Of a stretch of DNA of 64,000 nt, positions 15,498 through 25,086 are shown piece by piece. The translations under genes were made by a program, and so were the position numbers. Within the stretch, counting starts at the first letter, position 1; every line of letters starts with the position of its first letter. The notes beneath the pieces are model-generated. The model did no database searches. It was not told the origin of the DNA and saw only the letters and a list, made by a program, of their open reading frames with translations. Source of the stretch: Lachnospiraceae bacterium 10-1 (GTDB taxonomy: Bacteria > Bacillota > Clostridia > Lachnospirales > Lachnospiraceae); NCBI GenBank assembly GCA_000403495.2, contig KE159799.1, forward strand, positions 242,190 to 306,189, given 5' to 3'.

Positions 15498-18425
15498 TTA
15501 GTGAAACAACTGATCTACATTCATAAATAAGCCCTTATTTTCCTTAATCTTTTCTACATTACCAACTACGCACAGATTATTCTCTTCCATAAATGCCCGA
15601 ACATATTCATACAGCCCCCTTAACTGTTCCTGGGTAGTTGCCAGCAGTTCATCTCTTTCCTTCTGCACCCGTTCCATAGAAAGCCCTGTAAGATATCCGC
15701 CAAGAGAATAGTTCCCCTTAGTTGCCGGTGTCATGGGAGTATCAAGTTCACTAATCGCGCCAATGATATACTGGGTTACTGTTCTCTCATCCAAAGTAAC
15801 TTTTTCAATATAATCGGCTGCCTTTTCATAAACATCAATGGTCTTCTCCAGATTAGGATCTCTGTATGATACAAAATAGGCATCTCCATTTTTATAAAAA
15901 TTGCACATGCAGCCATAAGCGCCACCCTTCACCCTTACGTTATTCCAAAGGTAATCATATCCCATCATTATCTTAAGCACCTTAAGTGCCCCTGTATAGG
16001 GAAGTCCTTTTTTCATAAAATTACCGGCTCTGCACACATACTGCACCTGCCCTGCCGTCATAAATGCCTCATTCTTTTTTACAGGCTCTATCCCGCCAGT
16101 TGCTCCTCCTATATGTTCAGTAAAAAGCTGCTTTTTAAATTCACTTATTTCTTCTTCCAATCCTGCATATCCTTCTTTTGCCGCAGTATAATCCACCAGA
16201 AGATTTTCGGGCCTGAATATACATTTTGTCAGCCTTTTTAAAATGGAAACCAAGTCTTCTTTTCTGTCCTCAAAATTCTTTTCCAGATCCTCAAGCAGCC
16301 TGTACTGGGGAATGCCGCTGATCTGCTCTGACACTGCAACAGTAGGTGAAAAATAGGAAAGCGTCCTTAAAACTGCAATCAAATGCCCTGCGCCTGTCAT
16401 AGTCCCCTGCATCCTTGACCTGCTTTCTGCAATAATCTCATAAAGCCGCTTGGTATCTTCAAATTGAGAGGTAAGTATAACCTCCTGCATCAGCTCAAGC
16501 GCCTTATCTCTCTTTTCATAAAGAGCTTTTGCGCGTATTTCCAGTGTCAGCTTATATTCCTCCATACGCTCTGCATTGGTATAGGTGTTTGCCACAGCCT
16601 TGATTCCGCCGGTATGAATATTAATTTCATTAAATAATTCCCTATAACTGTAATGCTTTGTATCCACCATCATAAGAACAGCTTTAAGAATTCCCACATA
16701 AGGAAGAAGGTCAGCCGGTACCTGCTTTAAGTCAAACACAAGATTTAAATAGCCGATTCCATTGGTAAACAGCTCATGAAAAAGAATCGTTGTGTTTTCC
16801 TTCATATGCACCTCATTTATATAAGCTGCAGCTTCCTTTTTCATATCCTCCCTGTTAAGCAAAGGGATTGTTCTAAGGGCTGCCTCGCTGCTTGGTTCCT
16901 CCTGATAGGCCAAAAGCGCACTGGTCTGATCCACAATGGCCTGCCTTTTTTCTTCCGTCAGGGTAGCTTTGTATTCCTGCAGTTTTTCAAAAAGTTCCTT
17001 ATCCTTCTTTGTAGTAAGCCCCTGAACTGGCTTTACCATAAGGATTGTCTTATGAGAATTGTCAAGAATAAAGTCTTTAATCAGCCCTTCAAAATACCCT
17101 GTTTCAATGGATTCTTTCAGTCTTTCAAATGTCTGGTTTGCCTCAATATGCATAAAAGGCGCGCTCTCGTCATACAGCCAGCTGTCCAGCGACTGCAGTC
17201 CCAGCATCAATCCTCTGGGGTAAGATCCGAAATCCGCTTCTCTATATTTAAACTCAAAATAGTTAATTGCCGCTGCCAGTGCTTTTTTATCCAACCCCTT
17301 CTTCACAACATCAGCAAGCACCTGTTCAATTACCGAAATAAATTCTTCTCTCTGGCTTTCCCGTGCATTTTTTGCCACAATAGAAAAATATGGCTGGTAA
17401 ATGCCATTTTCAAGAGAGCTGTAAACATCCTTTCCTATTCCTTTGTCTATCAGCGCCTGCTTAACCGGTGCACCGGGTGCGGAGCAAAGCACATAATCAA
17501 GCACATCCATTGCCGCATAAAGGATTTTGTCAAGACTGGTTCCCATAGAAATATTATAGGTCAGGTAGGTATTTTCTTTCAGCTCTTCATCTTCCATAAT
17601 GGAATATTCCTTTACAAGCATCTTAGGTGCATCAAATGGCTTTTGTATTCCAACGGCAGAATCCACTTTAATTTTGTCAAACGCAGACAGATAATTTTCA
17701 TCTAAAAAGTTCAAATATTCCACTGCATCCAAATTACCATATAAGTAAATATAGCTGTTGGAGGGATGATAATATTTCTGGTGAAAAGCAAGAAACTCCT
17801 CATAAGTCAGCTCCGGAATCACATCCGGATCTCCTCCTGATTCAATTCCATAAGAAGTATCAGGATAAAGGGAATTCATGATCTCCCGCTCCACCACATC
17901 ATCAGGTGAAGAAAAAGCCCCTTTCATCTCATTATAAACCACACCGTTTATGGAAAGATCGTCCTCCATGCTTTCCATTTCATAGTGCCATCCCTCCTGC
18001 CTGAATATCTTTTCCTCGTTATAAATATTGGGATAAAAAACTGCATCCAAATAAACATGCACCAGATTTTTAAAATCTTTATCATTACAGCTTGCCACAG
18101 GATAAACTGTCTTGTCCGGATAGGTCATTGCATTTAAAAAGGTATTCAGGGAGCCCTTCGCCAATTCTATAAAAGGATCTTTAACCGGAAAATTCTTTGA
18201 GCCGCAAAGTACGGAATGCTCCAAAATGTGGGCAACACCGGTACTGTTTTTAGGCGGTGTACGAAATCCAATGTAAAACACCTTGTTTTCATCATCATTT
18301 AGCAAAAGCGTAACCGCAGCATTTGTCTTTTTATGTTTCAAAATATATCCTTCCGAATTTAAATCACTGATCTTTCTTCTTTCAACCACCTGATAAGCTT
18401 CCAAATTTTCCACTTGCTGTCCCAT
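15498..18425 (-). CDS. M16C metalloprotease (presequence-protease / insulinase family)
   Basis: This 975-residue zinc peptidase has the inverted HxxEH motif (His66, Glu69, His70 in HILEHSVLCGS), the PreP/Cym1 hallmark GSKNFPVKDPF and a C-terminal pseudo-catalytic half containing VKGGAYGC. It has no signal peptide, so it should degrade short peptides in the cytoplasm. I start it at the ATG at 18425 (MGQQVENLE), which has AAGGAAGG 11 bases upstream; an ATG 18 codons earlier begins a Lys/Arg-rich stretch with no ribosome site. Last gene of a four-gene operon. Confidence 0.93.
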   Translation of the reverse strand: MGQQVENLEAYQVVERRKISDLNSEGYILKHKKTNAAVTLLLNDDENKVFYIGFRTPPKNSTGVAHILEHSVLCGSKNFPVKDPFIELAKGSLNTFLNAMTYPDKTVYPVASCNDKDFKNLVHVYLDAVFYPNIYNEEKIFRQEGWHYEMESMEDDLSINGVVYNEMKGAFSSPDDVVEREIMNSLYPDTSYGIESGGDPDVIPELTYEEFLAFHQKYYHPSNSYIYLYGNLDAVEYLNFLDENYLSAFDKIKVDSAVGIQKPFDAPKMLVKEYSIMEDEELKENTYLTYNISMGTSLDKILYAAMDVLDYVLCSAPGAPVKQALIDKGIGKDVYSSLENGIYQPYFSIVAKNARESQREEFISVIEQVLADVVKKGLDKKALAAAINYFEFKYREADFGSYPRGLMLGLQSLDSWLYDESAPFMHIEANQTFERLKESIETGYFEGLIKDFILDNSHKTILMVKPVQGLTTKKDKELFEKLQEYKATLTEEKRQAIVDQTSALLAYQEEPSSEAALRTIPLLNREDMKKEAAAYINEVHMKENTTILFHELFTNGIGYLNLVFDLKQVPADLLPYVGILKAVLMMVDTKHYSYRELFNEINIHTGGIKAVANTYTNAERMEEYKLTLEIRAKALYEKRDKALELMQEVILTSQFEDTKRLYEIIAESRSRMQGTMTGAGHLIAVLRTLSYFSPTVAVSEQISGIPQYRLLEDLEKNFEDRKEDLVSILKRLTKCIFRPENLLVDYTAAKEGYAGLEEEISEFKKQLFTEHIGGATGGIEPVKKNEAFMTAGQVQYVCRAGNFMKKGLPYTGALKVLKIMMGYDYLWNNVRVKGGAYGCMCNFYKNGDAYFVSYRDPNLEKTIDVYEKAADYIEKVTLDERTVTQYIIGAISELDTPMTPATKGNYSLGGYLTGLSMERVQKERDELLATTQEQLRGLYEYVRAFMEENNLCVVGNVEKIKENKGLFMNVDQLFH

Positions 18426-18478
18426 AAAACATATAACCTTCCTTTTTTTATTTTTACATCTGTTACTCATTATGCCCA

Positions 18479-18916
18479 TTATACACTAAAAGTCATCATT
18501 CCCAGTTTAGATATTATGATTTCCCTGATCAGCATTCCACAGGCCTTCTTTCTTGCCAGATTCACTTCTATAAGCTCCTTTAAAGAAAGAATTTCTTCCC
18601 TGTATTCGTTTTTCCTTTTGCCTAGTAATGTTTTCTTCTCCACCTGCATCTGAACCTTTACACGAATTTTAAGCTGCTTAAAAGTTTCATAGAGAAAAGA
18701 GTCGCCAGTAAGATAATAGAACTGGCTTTCCAGTGTGGTATCAGGAGCTGCCTCCTTTAAAATATAATGCGTCAGAATCGCTTTTAGTTTAAATGGCACC
18801 ATCTCCTGTTCAAGCAGTTCCTCATATGAAAACTGGGCGCCCAGATAAATATTTCCAGTGTCCTGAAGCACATATTTGAAATCTTCATATTGTGTAACAT
18901 TTTCCTTTATTTTCAT
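18479..18916 (-). CDS. Unknown 145-residue protein in the rhomboid/sigma-like/M16C operon
   Basis: I do not recognise this protein. It is soluble, with no membrane segments or signal peptide, mostly alpha-helical in appearance (LKAILTHYILKEA, LSLKELIEVNLARKKACG) and rich in charged residues. It follows the sigma-like gene with a one-base gap and precedes the M16C peptidase by 53 bases, so its expression is tied to both. Confidence 0.75.
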   Translation of the reverse strand: MKIKENVTQYEDFKYVLQDTGNIYLGAQFSYEELLEQEMVPFKLKAILTHYILKEAAPDTTLESQFYYLTGDSFLYETFKQLKIRVKVQMQVEKKTLLGKRKNEYREEILSLKELIEVNLARKKACGMLIREIIISKLGMMTFSV

Positions 18917-18917
18917 T

Positions 18918-19655
18918 TTAGCCTAAATCCTCGATTGCATAACCGCTTATGCGCATGGCATCATTAATTAACTTTTGAGACATCCCTGTCTCTTTTGCAA
19001 GCTCCTCTATGGTAACCTTCCTGTGTAGTTCCCCTGCCAGCTCTCTTGCCTTGTCCGCCACCTTATTTACACGCTCCGCCGCCTTTTTATCTGTATCTGT
19101 TTCCATCAGTGTCTGCTCAATCATTTCCTCCATTGCGTCCATGACCATTTTAATCAGCACGCATTCCGCCTGCGCTGCGTTTTCCTGAGAGCCTAACATG
19201 GCAACGCCTACTGTCAAAGCTACATTTCCCTCTCCGATCAAATCCTCCAAAAAGACTCCCTGACCGGAATACAGCTTGGAAATCTCCACCACCTTGGGAA
19301 GATATACATGGATCAGTTTATTTTGTGCCTCTTTTTCTCCGGCCATAGCAGATAAAATCAAGGCCTCTTTTTCTCCTTCACTGACTGTCCCTAACATTTC
19401 CAGCTCTTTCTTATATGCTTCCAGGTAATCTATTTCCTCTTGGGAAAGATATTCGTCTAAATCAGCCGGCTCTCCAATTCCGATCTTATGTTTTTTTAAA
19501 TAATCAAATACCAGTGCAAGCTGGTTTTCCTCAAGGGAAATCTCTTTGAAAGCTTCCTTCACCTGTTCTTCACTGATACAGTTACCCTGTTCCTTTGCCA
19601 GCTTTTTAACTTCCTCTAATATCTGTGCAAAAGCAATTTCCTGATTTTCCTTCAT
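18918..19655 (-). CDS. Sigma-70-like protein lacking the promoter-recognition domains
   Basis: The 245-residue protein looks like a cut-down RpoD. Residues 5-70 resemble region 1.1 (CISEEQVKEAFKEISLEENQ, then VFDYLKKHKIGIGE), residues 70-150 resemble regions 1.2-2.2 (LIHVYLPKVVEISKLYSGQG, then LEDLIGEGN), and 200-240 resemble region 3 (VTIEELAKETGMSQKLINDA). The aromatic -10-melting segment (2.3-2.4) and the whole of region 4 are missing. It could bind core polymerase without directing it to promoters. It follows the rhomboid-like gene by 12 bases. Confidence 0.7.
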   Translation of the reverse strand: MKENQEIAFAQILEEVKKLAKEQGNCISEEQVKEAFKEISLEENQLALVFDYLKKHKIGIGEPADLDEYLSQEEIDYLEAYKKELEMLGTVSEGEKEALILSAMAGEKEAQNKLIHVYLPKVVEISKLYSGQGVFLEDLIGEGNVALTVGVAMLGSQENAAQAECVLIKMVMDAMEEMIEQTLMETDTDKKAAERVNKVADKARELAGELHRKVTIEELAKETGMSQKLINDAMRISGYAIEDLG

Positions 19656-19667
19656 AAATTCTCTTTC

Positions 19668-20543
19668 CTAATATTTCTTTACATGAGTATGTGTAAAAAG
19701 ATGCTCCTGACAATACTCATAATTTCCATCACATTTGGAGCAAAATCTAAATTCCAGCTCCGGATTGGTCTCTTCCGTTCTTCCGCAAATGGCACACTTA
19801 TGTCTGGTTATCTTTGTGGTTTTCTTCACTTCTTTCCTAAATTCCTGCCTGCGCTTTACCTGTCTGGGTGACATATGAATCCGTCCTCTGCTGGTAAAGA
19901 AAAATACGACAAAGTTCATTAAAGATGCGCCAATTACAAACCGGATTGCAACGCCGCCTGCAGCAAACTGATAAATTAAAAGTGCCCCGTAAATAATTCC
20001 CATAATCTTGATCTTAATGGGAATAAAGAAAAACAATAAAATCTGCATATTAGGATAAGTAGCTGCAAATGCAAGGAATATGGACATATTCACATAATAT
20101 GTGCTGAACATGGATGCCATGGGAGAATACCCCTGATAAGTTCCCCACAGCGCAACGCCTTCGCTGCCTAAGAAAACCCAGGTATAGGCAAATAGCAAAA
20201 AGGCGCCCAATACGGTAAACAAAACACCTGAAAAAATATATACATTATATCTGTAAGTTCCCCATGTCCGCTCTAATGTGGTACCTAATGAATAATAAAA
20301 ATACAGCATCAAAAGTGTAAAAAAATCAAAACTTGAAGGCGGCACAATCAGCCATGTTAAAAGCCGCCATACCTGCCCATGAAAGATAATTTCATAGGGA
20401 TTTAAGTATAAATAATTTAACAGATTAGGATACAGCATTTGAAAAAGATAACCACATGCATAGCATATAATCAGCATCAATGACAAATTCTGTATCGCAT
20501 ACTTTCCAAACTTCTTTTCAAATTTACTTGGGGATTTCATCAT
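19668..20543 (-). CDS. Rhomboid-like membrane protein with C-terminal zinc ribbon, probably not a protease
   Basis: The 291-residue protein has about six hydrophobic segments with rhomboid features such as HGQVWRLLTWLIVPP and TLERTWGTYRYN. The catalytic pair is not intact: GxSG is replaced by GYSP and the final membrane segment has no histidine in the expected place. After residue 235 a cytoplasmic tail carries CAICGRT and CSKC plus YCQEHLFTH, a probable zinc ribbon. It leads the operon with the sigma-like and M16C genes. Role unknown. Confidence 0.72.
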   Translation of the reverse strand: MMKSPSKFEKKFGKYAIQNLSLMLIICYACGYLFQMLYPNLLNYLYLNPYEIIFHGQVWRLLTWLIVPPSSFDFFTLLMLYFYYSLGTTLERTWGTYRYNVYIFSGVLFTVLGAFLLFAYTWVFLGSEGVALWGTYQGYSPMASMFSTYYVNMSIFLAFAATYPNMQILLFFFIPIKIKIMGIIYGALLIYQFAAGGVAIRFVIGASLMNFVVFFFTSRGRIHMSPRQVKRRQEFRKEVKKTTKITRHKCAICGRTEETNPELEFRFCSKCDGNYEYCQEHLFTHTHVKKY

Positions 20544-20592
20544 TCAATTCTCCTTTTAAGGTTTATTCATTACCTTACATGAAACTTCATAT

Positions 20593-20621
20593 ATTCTACC
20601 ATTACCAATAAAAATTGTAAA
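20593..20621 (-). promoter_or_regulatory. Promoter for the rhomboid-like operon
   Basis: TTTACA (20616-20621) and TAGAAT (20593-20598), read on the minus strand, are exactly 17 bases apart, about 50 bases before the gene start. Confidence 0.65.
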
Positions 20622-20704
20622 TAAAGCCCCCTTCTCTTTTTCACTTTATATGAATATTTTAGAATTTGACAATTTTTTCTTCATAAAATGTTTATCTGTT
20701 CGCG

Positions 20705-20733
20705 TTGCAATTTAAAAATTGGTGTCGTATAAT
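20705..20733 (+). promoter_or_regulatory. Promoter for the activase-like giant gene
   Basis: TTGCAA (20705-20710) and a perfect TATAAT (20728-20733) are 17 bases apart, about 75 bases upstream of the ATG at 20808. Confidence 0.75.
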
Positions 20734-20807
20734 AACTTAGCATGTCAAAAGACGTCGATAACTAATTAGAAAGGTTGAGTAACAGTTCTGTTACAAGGTT
20801 GAAAATT

Positions 20808-23800
20808 ATGAACAGTCAGCAATATACTTTGGGCATTGATATTGGCTCTACCACTGTTAAAATTGCCATTTTGGACGAAGCTCATAATATCCTGTTTTCC
20901 GATTATAAAAGACATTTTGCAAATATAAGACAAACCCTGTCAGCGCTTTTGCAGGAATCCTATTCCCAGCTGGGAAATCTTATTCTCCACCCAATAATCA
21001 CCGGCTCCGGCGGCCTTACCCTGGCCAATCACTTACAAGTTCCATTTGTGCAGGAGGTTATTTCAGTGGCCACCGCTTTAAAGGAACTTGCACCCAAAAC
21101 AGACGTAGCCATTGAATTAGGCGGTGAAGATGCCAAAATTATTTATTTTGAAGGGGGTAATGTAGAACAGCGTATGAACGGCATCTGCGCAGGCGGTACT
21201 GGTTCTTTTATTGATCAGATGGCTTCCCTCTTACAGACTGATGCCACCGGCTTAAATGAATATGCAAAAAATTATCATTCCTTATATACCATTGCTGCCA
21301 GATGCGGTGTTTTTGCCAAATCAGACATTCAACCCCTGATCAATGATGGTGCCACTAAGGAAGATTTGTCAGCATCCATTTTTCAGGCAGTGGTCAATCA
21401 GACTATCAGTGGTCTTGCCTGCGGCAAGCCGATTCGGGGACATGTAGCATTTTTAGGCGGCCCCCTTCATTTTCTATCCGAATTAAAAACAGCTTTTATA
21501 CGCACATTAAAGCTGGACGAAGAACATATTATCAAGACAGAGCACTCTCATCTTTTTGCTGCCATTGGCTCCGCCTTAAATGCAAAAGAAGATGTCTCAT
21601 TTACTATGGAGGAAATGGTCAAAAAGCTATCCTCAAATATTAAAATGGAATTTGAAGTAGAACGTATGGAGCCTTTGTTTGCAGACCAGTCGGAATACGA
21701 AAGTTTCAAAACCCGCCATACAAAACACTGTGTCAGAACCGGAGACCTTGCTTCCTATCGGGGCAACTGTTTTTTGGGAATTGACGCAGGCAGCACCACC
21801 ACAAAGGTTGCACTGGTAGGTGAGGATGGTTCCCTGCTTTATTCTTTTTACAGCAGTAATGACGGAAGTCCCTTAAAAACAGCAATCCGTTCCATTAAAG
21901 AGATCTATTCGCTGCTTCCCGATGACGCCCAAATTGTCCGTTCCTGCTCTACGGGATATGGAGAGGCGCTTATGAAAGCTGCCTTCCTTCTGGATGACGG
22001 AGAAGTTGAAACAGTTGCCCACTATTATGCTGCTGCCTTTTTCAATCCTAAAGTAGACTGCATTCTGGATATAGGCGGCCAGGATATGAAATGCATCAAA
22101 ATAAAAAACCAAACGGTTGACAGCGTACAGCTAAACGAAGCCTGCTCTTCTGGATGCGGTTCCTTTATAGAAACCTTTGCCAAATCTTTAAATTATACCG
22201 TTGAAAACTTTGCAAAGGCCGCTTTGTTTGCCGAACATCCAATTGATTTAGGAACCAGATGTACTGTATTTATGAATTCCAAGGTAAAGCAGGCTCAAAA
22301 GGAAGGAGCATCTGTTTCAGATATTTCCGCCGGTTTAGCCTATTCTGTTATTAAAAATGCTTTGTTTAAGGTAATCAAGGTTTCTGATGCCTCCGCTCTT
22401 GGCAAAAATATCGTGGTACAGGGCGGTACCTTTTACAATGACGCGGTGCTTAGAAGCTTTGAAAAAATTGCAGACTGTGAAGCCATACGTCCCGATATTG
22501 CAGGAATTATGGGGGCTTTTGGCGCTGCATTGATTGCCAGAGAACATTTTGTGGAAGGCTATGAAACTTCCATGCTCTCTTTCGAAAAGATAAATAATCT
22601 CCAATTTGAGACCAGTATGGCAAAATGTAAAGGCTGTACTAACAATTGCCGGCTGACAATCAATAAATTTACCGGCGGACGTCAATATATTTCCGGCAAC
22701 CGCTGCGAGCGGGGACTTGGAAAGCAGAAAAATGAAAATAACATTCCCAATCTTTTTGATTATAAGTTGAAGAGAATCTTCGGCTATGAAGCCCTGACAG
22801 TTGATGAAGCGCCCCGGGGCAGCGTGGGAATTCCCCGCGTGCTTAACATGTATGAAAATTACCCTTTTTGGTTTACTTTTTTTACAAAGCTTGGTTACCG
22901 GGTTGTGCTCTCCCCTCTTTCCAACCGTAAAATCTATGAACTGGGAATTGAGTCAATTCCCAGTGAATCGGAATGTTATCCCGCCAAACTGGCTCACGGA
23001 CATGTAAGCTGGCTGATTAACCAAAAAGTGGATTTTATCTTTTATCCTGCTCTTTTTTATGAGAGAAATGAATTTGAAGAAGCAAATAATCACTACAACT
23101 GCCCTATTGTCACCTCCTATTCGGAAAATATAAAAAATAATGTGGAGGAAATCGGCAAAGGAAAGGTCATCCTGCGCAATCCTTTTATGTCATTTGCGAA
23201 CTTAAAAACTATTTCTGAAGCCCTTGTCAAAGAGTTTAAGGAACTGCCGGTAGAACAGGTTATGGAAGCTGCTCGTTTAGGCTTCGAAGAATTAAATAAA
23301 GCAAGATATGATATGCAGAAAAAAGGTGAAGAAGTTCTTGCCTATCTGGATGAAACCGGAAAGCGCGGCATTGTACTTGCCGGACGTCCTTATCATATTG
23401 ATCCTGAAATCAATCATGGAATTCCGGAGCTTATTACCTCTTATGACATTGCAGTATTAACTGAAGACTCTATTTCCCACCTGGCCGCACCGGAACGTCC
23501 GCTTATTGTATCTGATCAGTGGATGTACCATTCCAGGCTTTATGCGGCGGCAAGCTATGTAAAAACAGTAGATAATCTGGATTTGATACAGCTAAATTCC
23601 TTTGGATGCGGCCTGGACGCGGTTACCACCGATCAGGTAAGTGACATTTTAACCGGCTCTGATAAAATTTATACCTGCCTTAAAATCGACGAGGTAAATA
23701 ATTTAGGTGCTGCCAGAATCAGAATCCGTTCTCTCCTTTCCGCTATCCGGGTAAAGGAAAAACAGAATGAAAAACGTACCATTCAATCCTCAGCAATCAG

Positions 23801-25064
23801 CAAAGTTGCTTTTACAGAGGAAATGCGTAAAGATTATACGATTTTGTGCCCTCAAATGTCTCCTATCCATTTTGATATTCTGGAGACAGCATTTAATGCC
23901 TGCGGGTACCATTTTGAAGTTCTGGAAAATGACAACAAGCGGGCTGTTGATGTAGGACTGAAATATGTAAACAATGATGCCTGCTACCCTTCCCTTATGG
24001 TTGTGGGACAGATCATGGATGCACTGCTTTCCGGCAAATATGATGTAAATAAAGTTGCAGTTATTATGACACAGACCGGCGGCGGCTGCAGAGCCACCAA
24101 CTATATCGGTTTTATCCGCAGGGCCCTTGAAAAAGCCGGCATTCCACAGGTTCCTGTCATTTCATTAAATATGGCCGGAATTGAATCCAATCCCGGATTT
24201 CATTTAAACTTAGAACTGCTTATGCGTGCCGCTTATGGCGCTGTTTTCGGAGACATATTTATGCGCTGTATTTATCGTATGCGTCCCTACGAAAAAGAAA
24301 AAGGAAGCGTTGAAGCAGTTCATCAGAAATGGCTGAAAAAATGCCGCGATTTTGTTTCTGCAAAACACATGAACTTCTTCACTTTCAAAAAAATGTGCCG
24401 GCAGATGATTGAGGAATTTGACAATATTCCTCTAACCGATGAAAAAAAGCCACGGGTAGGCATTGTAGGTGAAATTCTTGTTAAATTTGCTCCTGCTGCC
24501 AATAATCATCTGGTAGAATTGTTGGAAGAGGAAGGTGCAGAAGCTGTTGTCCCGGATCTTTTAGACTTTATGCTCTACTGCTTTTACAACCAAATCTACA
24601 AAGCAGATGAGCTTGGAACAAGTAAAAAAGCAGCCTTTATTTCTAAATTGGGAATTGATGCGCTGGAATTTTTGCGCAGCAGCGCAGTAAAGGCATTTTC
24701 AAAAAGTAAACACTTTACTCCACCTGTGAGCATTTACCAAACGGTAGAATATGCCAAACCCATTGTTTCCATTGGCAATCAGACCGGTGAGGGCTGGTTC
24801 CTTACAGGAGAGATGGTGGAGTTGATTCACAAAGGCGTAAACAATATAGTTTGTACACAGCCCTTTGCCTGTCTGCCTAACCACGTAGTTGGAAAAGGTG
24901 TTATCAAAGAACTACGCAGGCAATACCCACTCAGCAACATTGTTGCCATTGACTATGATCCGGGCGCCAGTGAAGTTAACCAGCTTAACCGAATTAAGCT
25001 TATGCTCTCAACTGCACAGAAAAATATGACAGCCCAGACTGAAAAGGTACAGGAAACTGCTTAA
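20808..25064 (+). CDS. Giant 2-hydroxyacyl-CoA dehydratase activase-like protein (double BadF/BcrA ATPase plus DUF2229)
   Basis: The protein has 1418 residues. It holds two ASKHA-fold ATPase units: residues 5-270 (GIDIGSTTVK, Cys127 in CAGGTGSF) and 322-590 (GIDAGSTTTK, Cys447 and Cys450 in CSSGCGSF). These cysteines normally hold the [4Fe-4S] cluster that pumps an electron into the dehydratase. A CxxCxxxC motif follows (607-614), then a DUF2229 domain (about 665-890) and a C-terminal dehydratase-subunit-like half. The ATG at 20808 has AAGG upstream; an in-frame TTG at 20775 is less likely. No dehydratase subunit or CoA-transferase gene is adjacent, so its target is unknown. Confidence 0.88.
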   Translation: MNSQQYTLGIDIGSTTVKIAILDEAHNILFSDYKRHFANIRQTLSALLQESYSQLGNLILHPIITGSGGLTLANHLQVPFVQEVISVATALKELAPKTDVAIELGGEDAKIIYFEGGNVEQRMNGICAGGTGSFIDQMASLLQTDATGLNEYAKNYHSLYTIAARCGVFAKSDIQPLINDGATKEDLSASIFQAVVNQTISGLACGKPIRGHVAFLGGPLHFLSELKTAFIRTLKLDEEHIIKTEHSHLFAAIGSALNAKEDVSFTMEEMVKKLSSNIKMEFEVERMEPLFADQSEYESFKTRHTKHCVRTGDLASYRGNCFLGIDAGSTTTKVALVGEDGSLLYSFYSSNDGSPLKTAIRSIKEIYSLLPDDAQIVRSCSTGYGEALMKAAFLLDDGEVETVAHYYAAAFFNPKVDCILDIGGQDMKCIKIKNQTVDSVQLNEACSSGCGSFIETFAKSLNYTVENFAKAALFAEHPIDLGTRCTVFMNSKVKQAQKEGASVSDISAGLAYSVIKNALFKVIKVSDASALGKNIVVQGGTFYNDAVLRSFEKIADCEAIRPDIAGIMGAFGAALIAREHFVEGYETSMLSFEKINNLQFETSMAKCKGCTNNCRLTINKFTGGRQYISGNRCERGLGKQKNENNIPNLFDYKLKRIFGYEALTVDEAPRGSVGIPRVLNMYENYPFWFTFFTKLGYRVVLSPLSNRKIYELGIESIPSESECYPAKLAHGHVSWLINQKVDFIFYPALFYERNEFEEANNHYNCPIVTSYSENIKNNVEEIGKGKVILRNPFMSFANLKTISEALVKEFKELPVEQVMEAARLGFEELNKARYDMQKKGEEVLAYLDETGKRGIVLAGRPYHIDPEINHGIPELITSYDIAVLTEDSISHLAAPERPLIVSDQWMYHSRLYAAASYVKTVDNLDLIQLNSFGCGLDAVTTDQVSDILTGSDKIYTCLKIDEVNNLGAARIRIRSLLSAIRVKEKQNEKRTIQSSAISKVAFTEEMRKDYTILCPQMSPIHFDILETAFNACGYHFEVLENDNKRAVDVGLKYVNNDACYPSLMVVGQIMDALLSGKYDVNKVAVIMTQTGGGCRATNYIGFIRRALEKAGIPQVPVISLNMAGIESNPGFHLNLELLMRAAYGAVFGDIFMRCIYRMRPYEKEKGSVEAVHQKWLKKCRDFVSAKHMNFFTFKKMCRQMIEEFDNIPLTDEKKPRVGIVGEILVKFAPAANNHLVELLEEEGAEAVVPDLLDFMLYCFYNQIYKADELGTSKKAAFISKLGIDALEFLRSSAVKAFSKSKHFTPPVSIYQTVEYAKPIVSIGNQTGEGWFLTGEMVELIHKGVNNIVCTQPFACLPNHVVGKGVIKELRRQYPLSNIVAIDYDPGASEVNQLNRIKLMLSTAQKNMTAQTEKVQETA

Positions 25065-25086
25065 AAAAATAATAAAGGAGTTCCAC

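Noticed and set aside
16776..17705. A long (309-codon) plus-strand frame opposite the M16C peptidase
   Set aside because: It lies wholly inside a well-supported gene on the other strand, and its translation is rich in Cys, Phe and His with no recognisable fold.
20775..20807. TTG start for the activase-like protein
   Set aside because: The ATG at 20808 has AAGG at good spacing and begins directly before the ATPase domain, as in relatives.
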